64,000 nt of DNA from Carettochelys insculpta (lineage: Eukaryota; Chordata; Testudines; Carettochelyidae): assembly GCF_033958435.1 (NCBI RefSeq), contig NC_134145.1, forward strand, positions 34,313,501 to 34,377,500. The letters run 5' to 3'. Numbering within the stretch: position 1 is the stretch's first letter; every line of letters starts with the position of its first letter. Below are positions 43,601 through 55,600 of this stretch, piece by piece. A program made the position numbers and the translations under genes. Below the pieces are notes generated by a model. The model searched no databases. It had not been told where the DNA came from and worked only from the letters and a program-made list of their open reading frames with translations.

Positions 43601-46600
43601 CTTATTCACAACAGAACACCGCACATCTTTTGCAAAGTGCAGCTGCTGGGGAAGGAAGGGCAGGAAATGGAAGCGGGTAAAGGCAGTCCTGGAAACTCCT
43701 CTCCCTTACTAGCCCCTCCCTAAATTTAACTGCATGTTGACCTGAATTATATACAAAATATACAAGAGCCTGGTATCCAAATCCCACCACTTAGCGCCCA
43801 TCCTGCCTGCTGCACAAAGGACAATCCTTAATGGGACTAACCTCTTCTTTCCCACACCTTCCTTCCTGTTACCTTTGCTTTTTGTAGACTCTTGTAGCTG
43901 TGGCTTCTAATCATAATTCAATAGACACAGCAACTGGAGTAATTTCACTTGTTTGCTTTGCAGTGGAGTGGTGTGGGAGAGGTCAGTGTAATTTCCTTTT
44001 TCTCTGTGTGACTTTTCTGAGGCAATATAAGAAACGTTCCCTAGCTGCCATCTATCTGGTTTTCAATACACTTTGGGGCAGATTTTCAAGGGTATTTAAG
44101 TGCCTAAGGAGGCAGATACGTGCTTAATGGGATTTTCAAAAGTGCCTAACCAAGCTATGCATCTGACTCCTTGGAAAATGTAGCTGCCTCTTGAGGCACC
44201 TAAATACCTTTGGAAATCTAGTTCAAATCTATAACTAAAACAGACCATTCTCCCACCAACACACCCTCACCTACCCCAGCAAAAGGCCGAGCAGCAATGT
44301 CTTCTCTCTTTCAGTCACCCCAACTTCTTCACTTCCTCCTGTTAAGAGCTTATGTAACAAAAACTACACAGAGGAAACTATTTGCTCTGCACCAACAATA
44401 GCGAGTGTTACTGGTCCTACAATACATAAAAACTATGCTGCAGGTTCTTAACTATGAGCATACATACAAATATACAGGCCTTTTAGAACATCTCCCTCTT
44501 CTCTTGCTTCACTCTTCTTTGATGTAATGTCTTATCGTGCCTCCCTCTGCTACATATGAGAGAATTTGTCTGTGCATCTGTTTGTTTCCCCCCGCCCCAA
44601 TATCTCCTCCTTAACAGTGTGAGCTAGTACCACCAAGTTCTGTATAAAACTTCCTCTTGTCATTACTTACAAGCAAGGTTTGGTTGTGCCAGGAAAATGG
44701 CATGTCCCTAGAATGGGACTGCTTCTCATAAAACCATACAGAAGAGAAACAATCACCGAACAGGTGAAAGGGCCTAATTGGTGTGTTTTGTTTATTTCAG
44801 CTTATAACTCACTTTGATTTCTCTGTTCTCCATTCAAATCACTTAAATTCTACTTTTTATACTTAATAAAAACACTTCTGTTTATTTTCAAGCCCATTGT
44901 AAATAATTGTCACTGGAGTGGTAGGGTGGGGAAGCCACAGAGGCGTACATCTTTCGCTGATAAAAGACAGCAAACATCTTATGAGCCTTCTCTGTGTAAA
45001 ACATCTATACCAACTCAGATGGATTTATTGAGGTTTTGGTCCCTTTTGAGGGTTGTGTTCCCTATAGCTGAGCCCTCCTAGAACTGCTGGGAATGGTAAC
45101 CCCAAACATTGTCTTGGCTGGTGAAGACCAGAACTTCTGGACAGGGGACACCAGGCTTCTCTCAGGTCTAATTAACTTTTGTGGGGTCCTGCAGCTAGTG
45201 GACTTGGTAGGGCCAAAAATGGGGGAGGGTGTGCAGGGTGTGGGGAGGTAAGGTGAAGAAGCAGGCTGTAAAGTAGGTGAAGTAGAGGTCTGGGAGTGAT
45301 GCTGCAGAGTCTGGCAGGGAGGTGGAGTGCACAAGTCTGGGGCGGAGTGGCAGGGTCTGGGAAAGATGGAGGGTGTAGGAGTGAGTTGGGGGGATCTGGG
45401 TGCGAAGCAGGGTGCAGGGGAAGCCTGGATGTGAATTGGTAGGTCTGGGATGGAGACTGCAGGAGGGGGCTGAGGAGGGATCTGGGTGAGAGGTAGGGCA
45501 CAGCAGCAGGGTGTGGAGTCAGGATGGGAAGTTGGGTACATGAGCAGGCTAGGGATGGGGATGCAGAGTCTGAGTGAGGCAGGATGCAGGAGAAGATTGG
45601 GAGCGGGGGTCTGGGTGGGAGGAAGGATGTGTGAGGGAGCACAGCTCCCTGGGGGCACATGTGGCTCCACACTCCCTGGCACGGCCCCCCACTGCTCCAA
45701 ATGTCCAGAATTGCAGCCAATGGGAGCAGCAGGGGAAAAGCCTCCAGGCCAGCACTTGCCTGCACTGCCATTCCCTGAGCCACAGGGAACGGGACTAGCA
45801 CTGTGCAGCGCCTGGGAGCTAGGTCCAGCCCTGGTTTGCCTGGATCTGGTCTGCGAGGCTCAGGGCTTCCCTTCGGCCCACACAGAGGGGCTACAGGGTT
45901 GGAGTGCCAGGGTGAGCAAATGTTGGGTGGGTGAGCCCCAAGCCCCACAAGCTAGATCCAGGCAAGCCAAGGCTGGATCTGGCCCACAGGCTGCAAGGCT
46001 CATCACCCCTGTTCTGAACCAAGAGGACATGGTGGTGGGGTGCCCCAGAAGGAAGGTAGATGGGCTCAGTGACATGATCAGAATATCAGGTAACACCTCC
46101 AAGGGGACCTCTCTGTGATCAAACCCATACCCTTTGGGCAGATTTTCTTTCATTGTCATCACAATTGGTTTACATTCTCTATCAGCCCTTGTATCCGGTC
46201 TCCTCATCACCCTCTCTGTTGTTACAGCATCATGCTACAAAACACGGGGAAAAGCAACATCAGCCTCAAAGGATGGCTCCTTGAATGGTTCCACTGCCTG
46301 AAATTATTACCTTAACCTGTCTAGCAACAAATTACATTCTAACTCCCCCTTGTGGCTCAGAAAATATTAAAAACATTCTGCAAAATCTATTGCAGGAAAG
46401 TAATGCTGCAATCTGTTCCTCCTACTACTATGAAAGGGTAAAGCACAGGATCTTGTTTTTCTACAATAAACTGAACTATTGTTGACTTCTTCTCGAACAA
46501 GTATTGATGACAGAATAAGACAAAACCATTACCAAGTCCATGTCAGGAATGGATTTCTTGGATGATGTAATCCACTCACATGGATTGAGCTACTATCCTT

Positions 46601-49600
46601 CACCATCAAAACAACCCTCATTGAGCAGCGGAAATGTTTTGAAGAACAAACCATGTTAAGATAAAAGCAACACTCACTGAACAGGAGAAACGTTTTGAAG
46701 AACAAACCAGGATTATTACCTCCCTTTCTTTAAAGCTGTCTGCCCTTTTCGGTCACAATGGTGTCAAGGCTGAACATTCTATGAAATTCAGCACGTAGCA
46801 CAGAAACTAGGTACCATCTGTGACAAAAAATGCAAGCTTTTAACTCCACTCCTTACATTAAGTTTAATAGGCACTGGATCAAGTCAATATATTTTGGCTT
46901 GCATTTCAATCATGCAAAAGACAATGGTCTTCAATAAAAACTTATTTTGTAGGGTGCAGGTTTATGAACCACAAATACAATTTTCTGCAGTGTCGTTCTT
47001 TAAAAGTAAGCCTCGTCCACGATTTCTAATTTCTTTGAAAACCTGTGTTCCTTGCAAGTTGTGTGTATGCTTGGCCACTCAGGAGACATTCAAACACTGC
47101 CCAGCTGATTAGCATAGTGCCTACAGATAGGTTTTGTATTTCTACTGGTGGTGTACATTTGCACATGCCTTAGTACACAAAATTTATTCCACATCTAGAT
47201 GGAAAAAATTCATACAAAAATGGAAAAGATTAGAAGGAACACTGGTGGTCACTCTACTGTTACCCATAATTTTGCCTCATTGGCAATAGCATTGTGATTC
47301 AAATACATTATTAACAGAAGTGTATAGGACACTCAGCATTTTGGAGGCCATAAATGTGGACATTTTGAAGAAAAATAAAAGGACACTCCAACTTCTTCCA
47401 GTGAATTACATTGGAGGATTAAGTGCACTGTCATAAAAATCTGGACAGTCCCTGATACATAGAAACAGGTGGCATGTTTAATAGACATACAGACTTTATC
47501 GGATAGCATTTACAGTTAAGATTTATGCTTTATCTCACGTTCCTGGAACAAGTCTTCCCCCAAAAAAGGAGCACTTATGACCAAATCCAGGTATATACAA
47601 GAATGGAAATTGGCTTGCAAAACTGTTGTTTACTACAAAAAGATGACCAAAAAGAGATGTGTGGCTTTTACTGCAGAACAGGGAGAGACGTTTGATGCCT
47701 TTACACAGATTAAAGTTGCAGAAGAGAAAGTTGGTGGACTTAGCATTTAAGATTTAGAAGTTCCTGATTTCTACCACTAGATCTGATTCACTTTCTCCAG
47801 CTATAAAAATGAGTTGATAATAGTTACCCATGACATAGAGGTGAGGGGAGTATTAGTTGATGGATGAAAGCGTCACCTGAACTCGGAGTAGGCCTATTGG
47901 CGCCAAGGCATCATAGAACCTGGAGCAATATACTTTTATAGGTGGATTGATTTTCAGCTCAAAGCTCAGCTCTGGCAATTTTAGTGAATGAAAAAGCTTT
48001 GATGCTTCAGGATCAAACAGAAGTTAGGGTTAATGATTAAAAATAAATAAAATTAGAACGTGGTTATTAATAGAATCAGAGATTTATAATGAAACTACAG
48101 AGATAAGATTATTCTTTAACATGCAACCCTGGAAGATAAATGATAGGTCACAGAAACATCATTTTAAGCACAGCCTAACTGGCAAAATTACAGCACTATG
48201 TAAGAATAGGCATTGTGCCATACACCGGAGTCACCTGCACCAGTAACACAAGTGGAGAGAAATAATACAAGAGTCAGCACTATACAAATATCTTACAAAG
48301 AAAGGTGGGGTTAGATTTCTAAGAATAATGACCAGGATTTACTCGAGTTAGAACTCATGGGTGTAGGGGACTGGACTTGATGACCTCTGAAGATTCTTTT
48401 TCGTCCTCTGAGTCTACAAACGATGATTATCACTCCAAAAGAGAGAAAATTCTAATACCTACCATGAATTTAAAATCAGATCTTAGTGAGAAAAATAGCC
48501 AGGAACATCCGGGCATGGAAAAATAAAAAGCAACTAGTGCAAGAAACTGAATTGCCAAGCATGAATTAGACATGACAGGAAATTGTGTTCTATATACACA
48601 GGGGAAGCCCTACTTCTTATATATCCTCTGAGGAGAAAAAAAAAACTGGCTTGGATTTATACATAACAAAAAGGAATGTATGTTAATTACAATTTTCCAA
48701 CTTTCTACACATTGAACTGATGCCAACCATGCTGTCAAAAACTGTGACTATACCACAGAAACCTATATTTACATGGGTAAAATTCCACTAACACTCATGA
48801 ACACTATTCGACTGATTAATTAAAGGGTTTTTCATGAACTTCAATAAAGGGTGTAAGACACAAAGGCACCTAAGGGAATTCTCTCTAATTGCCATTACAT
48901 TTCAATGGGAATCTAATTCCCTTAAAGCTCTTTGGAAAATCCCAGTTGAACAACTTCTCCAAATACACAGGACTGATAGCGCTTTTAGGGGAAACAGTAG
49001 ACATATTATACATGTTTAAAAATAGGAAATAGTCATCCTAAGTAGAAATACAAGATATATATGGGTCCAAAAATGTTTAATATCATAGCAATCATTTTTT
49101 CACTTTGCTTCTGAAAAACACACTCATTCCACCACAGAGATAAAAGCTTTAAAAGTCTTCTGACAGCCACACTGGAAGTGATTGACTGTTGCTATAAACC
49201 ATTTAAGTGATTATCGTTTCTCAAGGATCTTTATTTACCAAAAGTGAAAAAACCTCTCTATTCAGCACCATTCTACCAACCTACACTAGAGGGCAATGCA
49301 TACCATCAGGCACTCCTCAAGTATCAAATTTTCAATTTTTTTTTTTTGGGTCTGAAGACAAAAATGAACTGACTCAACAACAGTCTACAGTCTGTTCTTT
49401 ATGGACTGTTTAGTGATCCACAACGAGGTTGCGTTAAAAGTCACATTTTTAGGTGAAGTTTTGTTGAAAAGTAAATGTTCTCCAAAAAGCTTCCTGATGT
49501 GACATTAGGAAACAGCCTCCACACCAGTGGGTTTCTTCCAGTTTGACAGGTTGTTTGTAGTTACCACAGAAGCCTCGTAAAGTATGCTTAATCAGGTACA

Positions 49601-52600
49601 TGGGAGGTTTTTCAGATTTCTACTTATGAAGGCATATCCCACATGCTGCCGATTCCTTTATTTGCACTCTGACCTGCTGCTGGCGCCTCTATTGCAACAG
49701 GGGCAAAGAAACAAATATTAAAAAAAAAACAAAAAACCAAAAACAAAAACCACAACTGGATCTGAAAGAAATCCTCCTGCTGCTCGGTGCTAACAAATTC
49801 TATTGAAGTTTCAACCCCAACTCTGATTCTTAATAGATAACGTTCACGGACAGGGTTAGAAATTTGGCTCACAAGTCATAACATGCCTCTTACTGTGCAA
49901 GTCTCCTGAAGACAACATTAAAAGAGACGCTTGTTTTATCAGCATGAGCAGGTCTAGATGGTATAGTTAAGAGTTTTTACAGAATATGCAGTTTTCTCGA
50001 AGGGGTGAGGCTTCTGTAAAAGATGATCACTATATCTCAAAGAATCTTCAGTGCCAAAATAAAGGGATTCTTCCCCAACTTAATATTTGTGAAAAAAATC
50101 TTTTCTTCCTGCTATTCTCATGGAATTCATTCCAAATAGTCTTTTTGGTGTGTGAATAAGTGACCAACAATGGCAAGAAACCATGATTACCATTACGGTC
50201 CATAAAAGAGCCAGACAGCTGCAAAAACAAATTGTTTAATTTGGGAAAAGTGATACAAGGTTCGGTCTATACAGCATTTTGATTTATCACTCAGTCAATG
50301 TCCTGACATGTGCCACAGTGCTTCCTGCAGGTGAAAACACTGTATAAAATACTGGAATGTACTAGAAAGCTACAGAGAAAGCAGACTGATGTGAGAGACT
50401 GATGTCAAGCAAAGTTTTGTTTCAAGGCACCTTAGGGTTAAGCTTTCAAAACACAGTGTGGCTCTTGGGCAAATCTCATGAGTAAGATGCAATAAAACCT
50501 ACAGAAGACAATACAGTTAGGTGATATGGGGCTAGGGCAAGCAGGTGTAATTTCCCACAGGGCAGAACTGAACCTGGGAACTCTAGAGCTTAGTACAGGA
50601 GACTCCACAGTTTGAGCTAAAAGACAGCTGGCTCTCAGCTAAGGCTGTGAAGGAGACTCATTCTTTTTCTCTGTAAGTGGTCTAGGTGCCACTACATGGG
50701 ACAGTGAACCACACTTAGCTGTGTGGCTTACACAGGCACAACTCATTTTCAAATGGAGGGTCACAAATGAAGGATAAAAGCAGTATAGCTGTAACTTCCT
50801 TCTGGCAGTGGTGTAACCGTTTCCTCACACTGATGTCTAAATATAAACTTTGTGACCATACTCAGCAGACAGACAGATTTTGTAACTCTTTCCACTGAAG
50901 CTTTAACACCCATTTCCACAGTAAGCCCACTACTCATCACTGACACATTAAATTATCATTTCCGTCACTATCAGCACACAGCATGGAAACACGACACAAT
51001 ATTTTCATGTAAGGTGGCATTTAATCCATTCTTCCGTCTTCTCACCCTCTCCTAGCTACAGTAAGAAAATAAACACTTTATTTTTCAATGCAACCCTAAA
51101 AGATCTTTTTATTGGACAGGGAGTGATGAGTGGCTATATTTAGCTCAAACAAATCTGACTGCAAGAGCTCAAACACAGTCCTGTTACACATTTGCAGCTG
51201 GCATCGTTTGATCCAAACCCCCTCCCCCACAGGGGATGGAGTTTGTTCTATAGATGTGCAGACTCAGGCAAAAAACCCCTACGCAGACAGCCAATGGATT
51301 CATTATTTGGTTCATAAAACTTGTAAAAATCTCCCAGTGTACAACGTTCTATTGTTTTTATAGAGCTCTCTCATGACTTTGTTAGCAGCCTAACTCAAAG
51401 TAGACTGGCCTGTTTTCACTTCTGGAATAAAAGGGTATTCTGAAAGAGCCCTTTAACTGTGGCCATGGTTTCAGCAGTATTGTGAGCACAAAGGAAGAGC
51501 TGAAGTCATGCTGCCAATTTTCAGTATTCGGGCTCCAGCACACCAGTACATTTTCCCCCACTTGGAACTGATTTTTCCATAATTAGCTCTCTTTTTATCA
51601 ACTGGATGACATAATACATCGCTGCTCAAGATGCAGTGAGCTGCCATTTTTGAACTTTAATTTAGATTCAAGTATGAGAAACTCTACAACATGCCTGCAG
51701 ATTATTCTTTGAAAAACATTTTTAAAGGATTAATCTTACAAATGAGCAGTCTAAAATTATCTGCTCATGTGTCACTGAACAGCATTAGCAGAAAGGAAAA
51801 ACTAACTCCTTTTGCTGTCACTCTGGGTAGAGCATTTTCCAGACAGCTCCCTCAATAGACCTTCTAAATGCAACTAATTCTTTACTTCAGCTCCAGACTA
51901 CAGAGTTGGGCAAGGAAAGACAAAGGTCAGATGAAAAAGGAAAATGACACCACAAACCTACAGAAGTGTACTGAACTACACATTATAAACATCTCCATCT
52001 TCAGCGTGCAGCTCTCAGTGCATGTGACTGACACCTCTATGCTCTGTGGATTGTGCAGGCTCTTGGCATACTGTCATTTTCTTGAATCCAGCAAGCAATT
52101 CTACAATGAATTGACCTCCATTCTATTTTAAAAATCTCAATTGCAGTTGGTTTGGGGAAAATGTTTGTCATTTTCAAACAGGAACACTTTTTCAATCAAG
52201 TGCTCCACGGAACAAGCCTAAGTAAACTCAGACGAGCACACATGCATACTAGAAAAGCTGCATCAAAATACACCTGTATCCTGGCAAGGATCAGAGTCGT
52301 GCACAGTCCCCTTGGATGGTGTAGGTCAGATGCTATAAATCAGTGTAACTCCACCAAAGTTCATGCAACTATGCTGATTTACAGCAGCTGAGGTTGTGCC
52401 TAATGGAATTCTACAAATAACCTACATTAACTTCCCAGAAAGGAGCTTATGGTTCGACCCCCTTTCTGGTTCAGAGTGTGCATGTGCATAAATAAGTAAA
52501 CTACTGTAAATTTTAGGTCCTTTCCCTGCTACATCCCTCATCCCTTCGCACTTCCTGTCACAACATATTTGCAGAGCTGTTCCTGGGGAAATTCTGCACC

Positions 52601-55600
52601 ATTGTGCAATGCAGAATTTGCCCAGAATTAATATTCTGGGCAAAATTTAATTTCCCCCACTCCAGCAGAACTCGGGGCGCAGAGCTGCTGGCTCCCACTA
52701 GGGGACACTGGACAGCAGGGCCCCAGCTCCTCAGCTCACTGCCAGGATGAAGGGTGAGTCCGAGGGCTTCCAGAACACTGTGAATGAAGGAGACAGCAGC
52801 TAGGGCACTCCATAAAAATCTGGTCTGACTAGCATCATGCTGTGACTCCCTCTGATCCCTGGGCTTACGGAGAGGGGATGCAGGTGTCAGGCCCTGCAGC
52901 TTGGGTCTGGAGGAAAGGGAGGGGTGTGTGTGGGTGCACATGCACGCATGTACAAAGGTCCAGGCTGGCAGAGGCCCCTCAGCTGGGGTCTAGAGGGAGA
53001 GGGGTGCAGGTGTTTGGCCCTGCAGCTGGGCTCCGGGGGAAATGGGTACAGGTATCTGGGCCAAAGGGGTCACACGCAGTCTTCTACAGCATTGACCAAA
53101 TACCCGGCTCCCGTTATACATAGAGATGCTTCCAGCACCTCCAGATCCCCTTCTCTCAGCACCCCTCACCTCCAAAATCCTCCAACTGTCCCCTCCCCAA
53201 ACTGCCCTTTCCCCTCCCTCTGCAGGGTCCTCTCTTCAGAAACTTCTATGTAGTAACCCTAGGGGCACAGAATGAAAACATGAGAATCAACTAAAAGACC
53301 AGAGGGGCAGAGTCTTCCCTGAACTCGTGGCCATCTGGCTTACGTGACCCACCCAGACTGAGGCACCCAGCCAAAGCACAACAGAGAAACAGGAACTCGG
53401 TTGTCACAGAGGTTTCTTAAACACTACTGTTGGGCGAAAAAAGAAATGTTGCCTTTGTTGTCACAGAAATAACAGCAATTCTGAAATAAATTGCCCACAT
53501 AATTGAAACTGGGATTTTTTTGTGTTATGTGGACTTCTATGACGTTTTAGAAGAGCTGCAGTTGGTGGAAACCAGCTTTCACTCCGCGTTCTGATTGCAC
53601 ATGGCTATGATAGCATCTGGGTGGCACCAGGAGTGTGCAGACTATTGGAACTCCCATTATACACTACTTTTATGCCAGAATAGATGAGAATAGACTCAAG
53701 TGACAGCTCTTTTTCCCAAAGGGTGCGTCTACGCTTGCATGCCGCTTTTGAAAGAGGTATTGAAGTGAGGTATAAATTTGCATATTTGGCACCTCAATTG
53801 CATATTCTAATTTCAAAAGAGCTTCTTTCGAAAGAAGAAAGGCAGTGTAGATGCTGCTCTTTCAAAAGTAAACCCATCTTCTAAAGAATCCTTCTTCCCA
53901 GTGTTAGGAAGAAGGGGATTTTGAAAACTGGGGGGGGGGCCTTTCGGAAGGTCCTGTCTCCACAAGGGGCACTTTCAAATTGCCCCCGCCACCATTATGC
54001 TAATGAGACACTGCATATTCATGGATGCACCTCATTAGCATCTTTCAAACCCATTCGGAAGGGGCTCATGTAGACCCAGCCAAAGTGTTTACAATCCAAA
54101 CAACCTGATAAACAATGGAAGAAAATGTAGTATGAATGAATGGTTTCAATTTAGATCTGATTATGGTTAACATGATACTTTATGTCTAGGTACTTATATT
54201 TAAGATTATTTCCAACCTTCTAATTTAACACTTTGCAGTGGGACAGTCTAAATGTCTATAAACCTGTCCTTGCCTGTAATCCTGGCTGGTAAACCCTCTT
54301 GATAAATTGAGCAGCACACAGGTCCACCAACGTATCTACATCATGTGCATTTATTGTCTCCTGGTTAAGATCCAGGTATAATTCAACCATACGGTAGCAT
54401 TATGAGGAACATTCTTTCTGCTCCTTGGTTTAACTTTTTATACTGCCCGGTTTCCTTTCTTGGCTCTCCAGCTGGTGAGTTAATTACCTAATTAACTCAT
54501 CTAAGTACTTCCTGTTACCTTCATCCCACAGCGTCCCTAAGGCTGTTTAGGCTTCAGTTGGTATTTCGGGATTCACAGGCATCCGGAAATAGCAACTCCA
54601 TGGCTTTTCCCCACACTCGAAACAGGAGCAATATTCTAAACACGGTATTCCAGTTCCACTACCTCTCGTTGTGAGAGGGTAATGGAACCTTCAAAATAGG
54701 CCCTTATTTTGAACTTTGGTGCTGTCTGGATGGCTTCAAGTTTAAAATAAGGTATCTTGAAATAATTTATATAATTTGAATTGTGTCAAATTGTGTAAAT
54801 TATTTCAAGATATAACTGCAGTCTAAAGGTAGCCTAAGTGACTTAGGCTTAGTTTACATTAAGGAGTTAAGTTGATTGAAGATGTGCAATTCTAGCTACA
54901 GCAACTGCATAGCTAGAATCGATGTATCTGCAATCGACTAACCTGGCCGTCTACACAGAGGGAGGTTGAGGGGAGAAACTCTCCCACAGACCTCCCTTAC
55001 TACTCATGATGTCATGATACAGGGGTTGACTGCTGATCCCAGATAGTTCGATTCGTGCATCTCTACCAGGCACTTGATCTTCCTGTTAGTGTTGACATAC
55101 CTTAGGTGCCAGCCACAGGGCCCAAATGAAACAGCTTACATAGCACCTTGTCACAGGGCTACAGTGGTGTTTTCTTGCATGCATCAGACAGTCTGGTCTG
55201 ACGAAAATTCTCTTGCTTGCAGCTAGAACTTCCAGGATCCTATCTAAGCTGATATTAAATATCAACACAATGAAATGCGCATGGTGCTCTTTTTATTGAT
55301 TTTTTTCACCTTCCTCATTTTATTTACTTCTAAGGGTTAATTTTGTTGCTTCTGTCTTATCAGTGCCACTTCCTTCTATAACAGGCTTGCATCACAGATT
55401 GTCAGATAAGAGGAGGTGAGGTAACTAATGGAAAATCTCGAGTGTGTTTCAATTCCATGAGCTCAAGGTGAGCAAATTAAGACTTTGTGCTTCTTGTCAA
55501 ATACACTTGCAAAGTGCAAACTGCAGTAGGGATGTAGGACCACAGCTGGATGCTGGAGGAACCCTCTGTACCGAACTTGGAGACTTTACAGGGGTTATTG

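Noticed and set aside
45172..45948. 258-codon minus-strand frame and overlapping 212-codon frame, Pro-rich
   Set aside because: Two frames are open at once over a C-rich minisatellite-like tract; repeated P/T/S words follow the repeat units and no domain is visible.
50561..50621. tRNA gene on the minus strand
   Set aside because: A- and B-box-like words exist but the B box departs from GGTTCRA-TCC, no cloverleaf stems are evident, and a second diverged copy shows it is a repeat.
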